This document shows, one piece after another, positions 1 to 6,109 of a stretch of DNA of 6,448 nucleotides. The stretch spans positions 1 to 6,448 of the forward strand of contig JAPPDO010000002.1 of NCBI GenBank assembly GCA_028821635.1, in the 5' to 3' direction. The notes under the pieces are model-generated. The model worked only from the letters and a program-made list of their open reading frames with translations. It ran no database searches and was not told the origin of the DNA. The translations under genes were made by a program, and so were the position numbers. The stretch's first letter is position 1. Every line of letters begins with the position of its first letter. Source of the DNA: Ekhidna sp. GTDB taxonomy: Bacteria > Bacteroidota > Bacteroidia > Cytophagales > Cyclobacteriaceae.

Positions 1-429
1 TAACGCATCAAAATAATCTCCTTCATACGGATCGAACCTTAGATCAGGTATTTCCGATTTAAGATTATTCCCCAGTATCTCAAGAACATTTCCTGAAATG
101 TCTACCGGAGTATAGGTAAAGTCTATTTTTTGTTTCTGAAAATAGCTTAAAAGCACCTGAGTTTTCAGGCCATCTCCTGCGCCTAACTCTATAATTCTAA
201 AAGGTTGGTCCTGACCTAACGCTTCTAAAATCTGTTGTTTCTGTCCTTCAAAAATCGCCAGCTCTTTTCTAGTGAGGTAGTACTCTTCCATGTGCATGAT
301 TTGCTGAAACAAGCCGTCTCCCACCTCATCGTAGAAATGCTTTGAAGATACATATTTATGTTGAGCTTTAAGTCCCTTTAAAATATCTTTCAGAAAGGGG
401 CTTACATCTTCAGTAATACCTTTACTCAT
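1..429 (-). CDS. egtD: L-histidine N(alpha)-methyltransferase EgtD, partial (N-terminal 143 residues)
   Basis: Likely trimethylates the alpha-amino group of histidine with three SAM to give hercynine, the first step of ergothioneine synthesis in the cytoplasm. Seen: the block YDEVGDGLFQQI (about residues 33-44) followed by M-x-EYYLTR (47-54), characteristic of the EgtD family (Methyltransf_33, formerly DUF2260), then the SAM-binding motif ELGAGDGLKT (81-90) and the acidic PVDIS (108-112). Family members run to roughly 320 residues, so more than half, including the histidine-binding C-terminal part, lies beyond the window edge. The ATG at 429-427 is only 3 nt after the egtB stop, with no Shine-Dalgarno sequence, so translation is probably coupled to egtB; a TTG immediately before it is a less likely start. 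The neighbouring egtB makes the assignment firm. Confidence 0.93.
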   Translation of the reverse strand, partial: MSKGITEDVSPFLKDILKGLKAQHKYVSSKHFYDEVGDGLFQQIMHMEEYYLTRKELAIFEGQKQQILEALGQDQPFRIIELGAGDGLKTQVLLSYFQKQKIDFTYTPVDISGNVLEILGNNLKSEIPDLRFDPYEGDYFDAL

Positions 430-432
430 CAA

Positions 433-1692
433 TTATTTATGCTTAGCAAGGCGGATGCCGGAGAACAGCCATCTTAAATGCGGATGAAAAAAATTGCGAT
501 AAGTTCTTCGAATGTGGCTTCTAGGGGTAGCAAATGAACCTCCTCTAAGCACCATCTGATTGATCATGAACTTACCATTGTATTCGCCCAGCGCACCATC
601 AGCCGTCTTAAAAAATGGGTAGGCAGTGTAAGGGCTGGAAGTCCACTCCCACAGATTTCCAAAGAAATCATAAGTGCCGGTCTGAACGGGCCGAAGAAAG
701 TTGCTTTCCAAAAAATTGGTGTTTTGCGGCACCTCATCAGAAAACTTACCACAGACTACCTCCCATTCGTATTCCGTTGGCAGACGGCATCCCTTCCACC
801 TTGCAAATGCGTCAGCCTCATAATAAGAAATATGTGCCACAGGGGCTGTCCAATGGATAGGTTCAAAACCTCCAAGCGTGTAATTTTTCCATTCTCCGCC
901 ATCTTCCTGATGCCAATATCTTGGGGCTTTTATTTCATTCCGGTTCTGCCAATCCCATGCTTCGGATAACCACAACAGATGATTGGTATAGCCTCCATCT
1001 TCCATGAAATCAAGATATTCCCTATTAGTTATCAGGCTAGCTCCAATTGCGTATTCATGTAAAAATGTCTTATGAAGACCTCTCTCATTGTCAAAGCAAA
1101 AACCTGCTCCTTCAAAACCTATTTCATAGACACCCTCTTCTACATTTAACCATTCACCTTTCCCTTTCTCCCGATAAGCTATTTCGGAGATTTTCTTATA
1201 CTCTGGGAAAAGCGGGTTATCTCCCAAGATTCTTTTTACGTCATACAGAAAAAGTTCCTGGTGCTGTTGCTCATGATGACATCCAACCTCAATTAGCCTG
1301 ATGATTTCTTTTATGAGATTTACTTTCTCAAACAAATCCTCCATTGCTTTGTCTATGTGGGCTTTATATTCAAAAATTTCTTTCACAGTGGGTCGGGTCA
1401 GTTGCCCCCTGCTTGCTCGTACCCAGCGGTCGCCGGTGGAGATATAGTAACTATTGAATAAATAAGAATATTTTTCATTAAAAAGCTGGTAGCTAGGGAA
1501 GTATGGAATTAAAACAAAAGTTTCAAAAAACCATGTTGTGTGACCCAAATGCCATTTAAGCGGGCTTACATCAACAATTGGCTGGGCTACGAAGTCTTCA
1601 ATTTCGAGTGGATCACAAAGAAACTGCGTCTGACTTCTTACGTTTCGGTAGTATGTTGCTATCTCCGATTGAGATGTTATTACAGATTCCAA
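433..1692 (-). CDS. egtB: Ergothioneine biosynthesis sulfoxide synthase EgtB
   Basis: Non-heme iron enzyme that joins hercynine to a thiol (cysteine or gamma-glutamylcysteine) using O2, giving the sulfoxide precursor of ergothioneine. The 419 residues show an N-terminal DinB-like helical domain (about 10-160) with WHLGH (H51) and HHEQQH (H140, H144), matching the three-histidine iron site of the family. NSYY and RGQLTRPTV follow in the usual place (80-104). A C-terminal FGE/sulfatase-modifying fold (about 185-417) shows CRLPTEYEWE, FGNLWEWTSSPY, VLRGGSFAT and RNFFHPHLRWLFSGIRLA. Length is normal. The start is TTG: an in-frame TAA lies 11 codons upstream with no ATG between, and the homologous region begins only a few residues inside. 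The 80 nt up to galE hold no convincing terminator or promoter, so read-through from galE is plausible. Which thiol it uses cannot be told here; no egtA is visible. Confidence 0.95.
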   Translation of the reverse strand: MESVITSQSEIATYYRNVRSQTQFLCDPLEIEDFVAQPIVDVSPLKWHLGHTTWFFETFVLIPYFPSYQLFNEKYSYLFNSYYISTGDRWVRASRGQLTRPTVKEIFEYKAHIDKAMEDLFEKVNLIKEIIRLIEVGCHHEQQHQELFLYDVKRILGDNPLFPEYKKISEIAYREKGKGEWLNVEEGVYEIGFEGAGFCFDNERGLHKTFLHEYAIGASLITNREYLDFMEDGGYTNHLLWLSEAWDWQNRNEIKAPRYWHQEDGGEWKNYTLGGFEPIHWTAPVAHISYYEADAFARWKGCRLPTEYEWEVVCGKFSDEVPQNTNFLESNFLRPVQTGTYDFFGNLWEWTSSPYTAYPFFKTADGALGEYNGKFMINQMVLRGGSFATPRSHIRRTYRNFFHPHLRWLFSGIRLAKHK

Positions 1693-1772
1693 ATTATCAG
1701 GATTTTGCCCAAGATAGCGTTCTTAGATCAAAGATTCCACCAATGTGACAACTTTCTCTAAGTGGGATCGGG

Positions 1773-2789
1773 TTATTTATTTAATTGTTGTTGCCATTTC
1801 CATGCAGAACGTAACATATCTGCGAGGTCAAGTTCTGCCTTCCACCCTAGCTCATTATTTGCCAAATCCGTATTGGAATAGATTTTCTCTACATCTCCGG
1901 GTCTTCGATCTAAAATTTGAAAGTTTACCCGTTTTCCGGTAACCTCCTCAAAAATTCTAATTACTTCGAGGACAGAATTGCCCTGACCTGTACCAAGGTT
2001 AAAAATTTCATAAGCTGCTTTATTATTTTTATTTAACAGCCTGTTCAATGAAATTACGTGTGCCCTTGCTAAATCTACCACATGAATATAATCTCTGATA
2101 CAACTTCCATCTGGAGTATCATAATTACCTCCAAAAACCGGCAATTGCGCTAACTCTCCTGCTGCCACCTTTAGGAGATAGGGCAAAAGATTACTTGGCA
2201 CGCCCCGAGGCTGTTCTCCTATCAAGCCGGATTCATGTGCACCTATTGGGTTAAAATACCTCAATGAGATAGCGTTTAAATATGAATCAGCCATTATCGT
2301 ATCACGGATTATTTCTTCACAAACTTGCTTCGTGTTACCATAAGGAGACTCCGCCGGTTTAATAGGGCTGTCTTCCCTTACCGGTAAATGATCCGGTTGT
2401 CCATACACAGTACATGAGGAGGAAAAAATCAGACCATGAACACTGTACTGACTCATCTTTTCCAAGAGATAAATGGCTCCGGCTATGTTATTCTTGTAGT
2501 ATTTCAGTGGATTTGCTATAGACTCTCCCACAGCTTTAGCAGCCGCAAAATGGATCACGGCACTTATCTTGTGCTCATCAAAAACCTGACCTAACCTTTC
2601 AGTGTCGTTGATGTCCAACTCATAAAATATAATTTCTTTATCTAGAAGTGCATGGAGTCGCCTCGTAGTCTCTAATTCAGCATTTGACAAATTATCCACC
2701 ACTACGGCTTCATAACCAGCATTATCAAGTTCTACGACTGTGTGAGAACCAATGTACCCGAGACCTCCTGTTACCAGTATCTTTTGCAT
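1773..2789 (-). CDS. galE: UDP-glucose 4-epimerase GalE
   Basis: Interconverts UDP-glucose and UDP-galactose in the cytoplasm, serving galactose use and supply of sugars for surface polysaccharides. This is a complete 338-residue extended short-chain dehydrogenase of normal family length. Seen: NAD-binding TGGLGYIGSH (7-16), the acidic end of strand 2 at VVDNLSN (30-36), HFAAAKAVGES (80-90), SSSCTVYG (123-130) with the catalytic Ser125, and SPYGNTK with catalytic Tyr150 and Lys154. RYFNPIGAHESG (177-188), the sugar-binding region DGSCIRDYIHVVDLA (227-241) and RRPGDVEKIY (295-304) follow. The residue aligned with the E. coli Tyr299/human Cys307 gate appears to be Ile303, so activity on N-acetylated sugars cannot be excluded. 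The start is ATG with an A/T-rich leader and no Shine-Dalgarno. egtB follows after 80 nt on the same strand, although no direct metabolic link to ergothioneine is known. Confidence 0.95.
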   Translation of the reverse strand: MQKILVTGGLGYIGSHTVVELDNAGYEAVVVDNLSNAELETTRRLHALLDKEIIFYELDINDTERLGQVFDEHKISAVIHFAAAKAVGESIANPLKYYKNNIAGAIYLLEKMSQYSVHGLIFSSSCTVYGQPDHLPVREDSPIKPAESPYGNTKQVCEEIIRDTIMADSYLNAISLRYFNPIGAHESGLIGEQPRGVPSNLLPYLLKVAAGELAQLPVFGGNYDTPDGSCIRDYIHVVDLARAHVISLNRLLNKNNKAAYEIFNLGTGQGNSVLEVIRIFEEVTGKRVNFQILDRRPGDVEKIYSNTDLANNELGWKAELDLADMLRSAWKWQQQLNK

Positions 2790-2812
2790 AAAATTTTTGT
2801 AATCCCGTAGCG

Positions 2813-2820
2813 CAAACTTA
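2813..2820 (-). promoter_or_regulatory. Possible Bacteroidota -7 promoter element before galE
   Basis: The minus strand reads TAAGTTTG here, a full match to the TAnnTTTG consensus used by the Bacteroidota primary sigma factor. It ends 23 nt before the galE ATG, which would give a leader of under 20 nt. The -33 position carries only a TTTTC stretch rather than TTTG, so the call rests mainly on the -7 box and its position. If real, it would drive galE and probably egtB and egtD. The rest of 2790-2910 holds nothing else that I can recognise. Confidence 0.35.
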
Positions 2821-2910
2821 GCAAATGCATGAGAGGTAGAAAAGAAGTATGTAGGGGATTTTAATTAATGTGATGAGCAGACAGCTACACTCTTTTAAAC
2901 TGCCTTCCTC

Positions 2911-3066
2911 CTACTTCCTGATAAACCTCAACAACCGGCTATCCGATAGTTGCACGAGGTAAAAGCCACTTCGCAGGGAGGTGATGTCCACTCTTGTGTT
3001 AGCAGCACTCTCTAACAGCAGCTTTCTGCCCAAACTCAGCAATTGGAACGTCACCCCAACGGAGTT
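2911..3066 (-). pseudogene. Fossil 3' end of a secreted protein gene: type IX secretion C-terminal sorting domain
   Basis: The minus strand encodes about 50 codons ending in TAG. They look like the second half of a type A sorting domain (TIGR04183-like): VTFQLLSLGRKLLLE, then VDITSLRSGFYLVQLSD, then the basic tail RLLRFIRK. This matches the family pattern of a V-x-v-x-n-L-x-G-r-x-l strand, a v-d-l-s-s-L-x-x-G-x-Y-l-v turn and a terminal Lys/Arg. Such domains send proteins across the outer membrane through the type IX system. A TGA lies in frame just upstream (3073-3075), and the PNP motif that opens these domains is missing. Beyond that point the sequence is transposase fossil in another frame. 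The protein it belonged to is unknown. No start codon or plausible initiation site remains, so it is a decayed remnant rather than a small gene. Confidence 0.7.
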
Positions 3067-3069
3067 TCC

Positions 3070-3702
3070 TCCTCATCGTCGTCATCTACTGCAATATGCC
3101 GTTTGTAGCCATAATGACGCTGACCACGTCTTTTGAACCAACGCTCCTAGTGGGTCTATCCTCATTTGTGCTGTAGCAAGCAGTCAATGTGTGTGGCGTT
3201 CCTGTTATTAGTCTAATGCACCGCAGTCGCCTTCCTGCCGATCTTGTGCCAGTTCATGTGTCTTCTTGCCTTTGGGCTTGCGAGGATTATTAGTTAAACT
3301 GGCATCTACTTTGAACTTATCAGGAACGCCTGTTGCTTGTTTAACCATAATACCTTTAGCTTTTCATTGCCCATTGAGCTTAGCTAACAACTCATCAAAA
3401 GCACCTTTGGACTTAACTCACTCCGAAAGCGGCTTAACACACGATGGTCGGATACCTCATCCTCTATTCTTACATGACAAAAAATCATGGCCTCTAGGTT
3501 TTCGCTCACCATATCCTCTATATCCATATCACTTAAATCGTACCAGATACCTGTCAAAAGCATCTTAAAATAAGAGAAGCCCTAGATAGGCTGACTGTCC
3601 TTTTTTGGACTTGCCCCGATAGTAGACTTTATCAATGTCATTTGATAGCAAGTTCCAGCCTATCAGGGGGTTGATCGCTTTGAAGAAAGTGCTTTTACGC
3701 AT
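3070..3702 (-). pseudogene. Degenerate, truncated IS5-family transposase
   Basis: An IS5-family DDE transposase can be pieced together across several frames. It opens at ATG 3702 with MRKSTFFKAINPLIGW and runs through YYRGKSKKGQSAYLGLLLF. An extra T in a four-T run (about 3567-3570) breaks the frame. The next frame gives LLTGIWYDLSDMDIEDMV and then EDEVSDHRVLSRFRSELS (to about 3408). After a one-base loss comes KGAFDELLAKLNGQ, a TGA, then KAKGIMVKQATG and FKVDASLTNNPRKPKGKK, where VDAS carries the first catalytic Asp. Stops and another shift follow, then RWFKRRGQRHYGYKRHIAVD near 3150-3083. About 200 codons survive of a protein normally over 300; the parts holding the remaining catalytic residues are gone, cut where sorting-domain sequence begins. 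I could not find terminal inverted repeats or a target duplication; the right end is deleted and the left end should lie somewhere above 3702. It cannot encode an active enzyme. Confidence 0.85.
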
Positions 3703-3913
3703 GCAACGGCTTACAGTTGCATCATTGAAGCTGGCGTGGAGAGAACTTGATTTAAAAACCCACCCTCATAAGTTACAACATTATAGCTTTTTGTCTAACT
3801 CTATCTGCAAAGGTCTCGCTATTGAAGAGGGATTGAATAGTCTAAGAGTTGAAAACTTTGACCTTATTAGAAACCTCAGAAAACTAAAAGTAGAAACAAG
3901 AAAGGATGGCTAA
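3701..3913 (+). CDS. Small unrecognised open frame, doubtful
   Basis: A 70-codon plus-strand frame starts at an ATG that overlaps, tail to tail, the start codon of the antisense transposase fossil (palindrome GCATGC). I do not recognise the product. Its second half is rich in charged and leucine residues (for example IEEGLNSLRVENFDLIRNL), which could form an amphipathic or coiled helix. There is no signal peptide or membrane segment. The frame stays open further upstream to 3635, but that part is only the reverse of transposase sequence. No Shine-Dalgarno or promoter is apparent. It may be the end of an older gene truncated by the insertion, part of the IS left flank, or chance. The opposite strand here is full of stops, so it is not a shadow of a minus-strand gene. 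Confidence 0.2.
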   Translation: MQRLTVASLKLAWRELDLKTHPHKLQHYSFLSNSICKGLAIEEGLNSLRVENFDLIRNLRKLKVETRKDG

Positions 3914-3927
3914 CGTTTTTTTGAGAC

Positions 3928-3972
3928 AAAAAGTTGTAGATAACTTAAATCGGAATTGTCTACTGACTTTTT
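3928..3972. terminator. Hairpin with T runs both sides, likely terminator after the rdgB operon
   Basis: An imperfect inverted repeat pairs AAAAAGT then GTAGA (3928-3940) with TCTAC then ACTTTTT (3959-3972), enclosing a short A/T-rich loop. A 2-by-1 internal loop and a C-A mismatch interrupt the stem. On the minus strand it begins at the rdgB stop codon and ends in a T5 run, so it would end the nrnA-like to rdgB transcript. The symmetry lets it act on plus-strand transcripts as well. The GC content of the stem is low, so efficiency is uncertain. Confidence 0.45.
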
Positions 3973-4550
3973 TACTTATTCGTTAGGTGCATCATTAGTT
4001 TTTTAGCTGCTTTAAACCGATGTGAAACCTTATTTTTTTCTTTAGGCTCCATTTCTGCAAAAGTAGAGTTGTAGCCATTCGGGGTAAATATCGGATCATA
4101 ACCAAAGCCACCGTTTCCCTTACGATTTTTGATAATGGTGCCGTGAATACTTCCTTCAAATTGAAACTCACTTCCACTCTCCTCTATTAGTGTGATGACG
4201 GTTTTAAATTTTGCTTTTCGATTTTGGGTTCTTTCTAGTTTTTTAAGGAGAAGGTCTATGTTTTTTTCATTATCCTTTTCTGGTCCGGCATATCGAGCAG
4301 AATAAACGCCGGGTTCACCATTCAAAGCCTCTACGAGCAGTCCACTATCATCAGCAAATACAGGGATAGCGTGTTTATCAAAAACATACCTGGCTTTAAT
4401 CCTAGAATTCTCTTCAAGTGTATGACCTGTCTCAGGAATGTCTTCTGTGATATTTAGATCGCTAAGGCTCACGATGTTACAAGAGTTACTCAACATTTCA
4501 CTGAACTCCCTGATTTTATTTCTGTTATTCGATGCAAAGCAAATCTTCAC
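3972..4550 (-). CDS. rdgB: XTP/dITP diphosphatase (RdgB/HAM1 family)
   Basis: House-cleaning enzyme that hydrolyses ITP, dITP and XTP to monophosphates and pyrophosphate, keeping deaminated purines out of DNA and RNA. The 192 residues, normal for the family, show SNNRNK (7-12) at the N-terminus, GHTLEENSRIKA (42-53) with Glu47, the metal/catalytic FADDSGL (65-71), EPGVYSARYAG (79-89), GGFGYDPIF (147-155) and the base-recognition SHR (176-178). The start is GTG. It overlaps the stop of the upstream FKBP gene in GTGA, and an AGGTG lies 8 nt before it, which supports this start. It is the last gene of the operon, followed at once by the 3928-3972 hairpin. There are no odd features in the product itself. 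The reaction is assigned from the family; specificity is not tested by the sequence. Confidence 0.95.
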   Translation of the reverse strand: MKICFASNNRNKIREFSEMLSNSCNIVSLSDLNITEDIPETGHTLEENSRIKARYVFDKHAIPVFADDSGLLVEALNGEPGVYSARYAGPEKDNEKNIDLLLKKLERTQNRKAKFKTVITLIEESGSEFQFEGSIHGTIIKNRKGNGGFGYDPIFTPNGYNSTFAEMEPKEKNKVSHRFKAAKKLMMHLTNK

Positions 4551-5182
4551 TGCTTTTCCACCTCTATCGGTAAAAGTTCAAAGGCGATAACCGTATTCGG
4601 ATCAATGAGAAGTCCGGAGCCAAGCGTTCCATAAGCCTCTGCTGAAGGAATGACAATTAAGGCCGAACCCCCTGTACGGAGTAACCTGAAAGTAGCGGAA
4701 ACGCCATCAGTAAAACCGTTGATAAAGTCTCCTTCAATGGTCCAGCCCGATGCCGAATAGACTATTTTAAGGGGGTTATAGTTTCGCCTTTCGTTGAAAA
4801 CGGAAAGAAGGGCCAGCTCAATGTCCAGCGTATCCATTTTAGCTGCTGTTTTCATTTCTACTGCCATTCTAATGCTGTCGGCTACCTCCTTTATTGAGGT
4901 ATCAAAAATAGTATCATTCAGGAGTTTGCCTACATAGTTGAAGGTAACGATGTCACTCTCGTCAATTGCTTCTAAACTGCCGGAATCCAGTATAACAAAA
5001 TGGACACCGGAGGGCAGCACACTATCAGCATCCGCATAACCAAGATTGTCAATGTAATTGACGATTGTAACACTGTCTGCGGCTGCCTGAACAGAAGGGT
5101 TTGCCATGACCACCACGTTACCGTCTCCACAAGAGGCAGCTAAGGCAGCAAAAAGTAGGGTAAAGCAACGCACATTTTTCAT
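4547..5182 (-). CDS. Lipoprotein FKBP-type peptidyl-prolyl cis-trans isomerase (short paralog)
   Basis: Probable membrane-anchored prolyl isomerase that helps fold envelope proteins. The 211 residues begin with a lipoprotein signal (basic start, hydrophobic 7-16, ASC with the lipidated Cys18), then a linker. One FKBP domain spans about 78-208. Recognisable core positions by FKBP12 alignment are Tyr83 in NYVGKL, Phe93-Asp94 in IFDTS, Tyr184 in AYG and Phe201. The usual Trp at the pocket floor is Phe157 (GFTDGV). A long insert (about 97-148) splits the first half of the domain and carries KEVA and an RR-x-x-PLKIVY segment that the upstream FKBP shares, so the two are diverged tandem paralogs. 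The ATG sits 15 nt after the upstream stop with AGGTG 8 nt before it; its own stop overlaps the rdgB start. The Phe substitution and insert may lower isomerase activity in favour of a chaperone role (inference). Confidence 0.85.
   Translation of the reverse strand: MKNVRCFTLLFAALAASCGDGNVVVMANPSVQAAADSVTIVNYIDNLGYADADSVLPSGVHFVILDSGSLEAIDESDIVTFNYVGKLLNDTIFDTSIKEVADSIRMAVEMKTAAKMDTLDIELALLSVFNERRNYNPLKIVYSASGWTIEGDFINGFTDGVSATFRLLRTGGSALIVIPSAEAYGTLGSGLLIDPNTVIAFELLPIEVEKQ
4559..4563 (-). promoter_or_regulatory. Ribosome binding site that supports the rdgB GTG start
   Basis: The minus strand reads AGGTG followed by 8 nt and then the GTG start of rdgB. The same AGGTG at the same 8-nt distance precedes the ATG of the upstream FKBP gene (5191-5195). 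Shine-Dalgarno sites are otherwise absent in this window, so the repetition within one operon favours both start choices. Confidence 0.5.
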
Positions 5183-5197
5183 TTGCTTTACACCTAT

Positions 5198-6109
5198 TTA
5201 TTCAACGATCTCTATATCAAAGACCAATATTGAATTTGGTTTTATTATTTTGCCACTGCCCCGAGTTCCGTATCCAAGCTGACTTGGAATGTACAGAGTG
5301 GCTTTAGCACCCCGATTAAGGTGGTAAATTCCTTCATGCCAACCGGTGATAACCGGGCTGTCGTAGATGCTGATAGGGAGGGGGTCGTATGGTTCCCGCC
5401 TTTTGCTATATAGACCCTTAGCCCGAGCAACGTCTTTCATACTAGTATCAAAGTACTCGCCCGTCAGCAGATAGCCTGCGTAATGAACATTTACATTTTC
5501 CCCTAATTTAAGTTTCGGCCCGCTACCTTCTTCACTTACGGTGTATCTGATTCCGGACTCCAACTTAACAGCTTCAATTTGCTTTGATGCTAAATAGTTA
5601 TCAATAATCTCAGTATCTTTTGCTATCTGTTCTTTATCAACCTGTGCTAATAGTTGTTCTCTTTTCATAGAGAGGGATTGCTGATCATATTTATCTTTAG
5701 TTACCTGCGAAAGAAAAGAGACAGATATTCCGATGGGGTCATCTAACTCAACAGAGTCCGGAAGTCGTCCGTTAAAATTTTCGATGAAGAGTTCTGATGC
5801 CGACAGCGAGTAGTTCACACTATCACCGACCTTCATCTTTTTGATCACTTCAAAAAAGGCTCCCTTGTTGTTAACATAAAAGTTAGAATCAAGCATCAGG
5901 GCGGCAGGAGATTCTTTAGTTGTTTCATATAAGACGTTGTTTTCCCCTTTTTCATACTTCAGGAGGAAGTAAGATATTAAGGTATCGGATGGTTCCCCAC
6001 TGCCCTTTCGTGCATAAGTAACTAGCGTGCCGTTTTCGGTCTCGAAGTTTTGACTGCTTCCGCATCCGACAGATGCTATTGCCAATAGTATATATAGGTA
6101 GTTTTTCAT
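5198..6109 (-). CDS. Lipoprotein FKBP-type peptidyl-prolyl cis-trans isomerase, GldI-like
   Basis: Probable lipid-anchored prolyl isomerase of the envelope. The 303 residues show a lipoprotein signal with ASVGC (Cys16) and a clear C-terminal FKBP domain (about 203-302). Core positions are Tyr210 in VHYAGYLL, Phe220-Asp221 in YFDTS, Trp257 in GWHEG, Tyr280 in LGYG and Phe297. The loop after FDTS is enlarged (222-252) and shares MKDVA and RR-x-PYDPLPISIY with the downstream paralog. Residues about 29-136 look like a second, decayed FKBP-like domain: FFEVIKKMKVGDSVNYSL resembles the FKBP helix-strand unit, but the pocket aromatics are not conserved. A charged helical linker (about 138-182) joins the two. 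In flavobacteria the gliding lipoprotein GldI is an FKBP encoded near an NrnA-type gene, so a GldI-like role is possible but unproven. The ATG overlaps the upstream stop by 1 nt (TAATG). Confidence 0.88.
   Translation of the reverse strand: MKNYLYILLAIASVGCGSSQNFETENGTLVTYARKGSGEPSDTLISYFLLKYEKGENNVLYETTKESPAALMLDSNFYVNNKGAFFEVIKKMKVGDSVNYSLSASELFIENFNGRLPDSVELDDPIGISVSFLSQVTKDKYDQQSLSMKREQLLAQVDKEQIAKDTEIIDNYLASKQIEAVKLESGIRYTVSEEGSGPKLKLGENVNVHYAGYLLTGEYFDTSMKDVARAKGLYSKRREPYDPLPISIYDSPVITGWHEGIYHLNRGAKATLYIPSQLGYGTRGSGKIIKPNSILVFDIEIVE

Noticed and set aside
615..1301. Several plus-strand open frames inside egtB
   Set aside because: egtB is intact with all family motifs; the plus frames have no recognisable domains or start signals.
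1693..1772. A separate promoter or terminator between galE and egtB
   Set aside because: The nearest -7-like string is AATCTTTG, missing the leading T, with no TTG at the right distance; no stem followed by a T run was found.
3266..3568. 100-codon open frame on the plus strand
   Set aside because: It lies opposite the transposase fossil, whose minus-strand peptides match the IS5 family across the same bases; the plus frame is an antisense by-product.
3635..3700. An earlier ATG for the small plus-strand frame
   Set aside because: These bases encode the transposase N-terminus (FKAINPLIGWNLLSNDI) on the minus strand, so the extension is antisense chance.
2790..3971. CRISPR array, tRNA or structured RNA in the gene-poor middle
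   Set aside because: No regularly spaced direct repeats, no tRNA cloverleaf and no known riboswitch core were seen; most of the stretch is explained by the two protein fossils.
3928..3972. The inverted repeat as paired ends of a mobile element
   Set aside because: The arms are only about 12-15 nt apart, start at the rdgB stop codon and end in T runs, which suits a terminator better than element ends.
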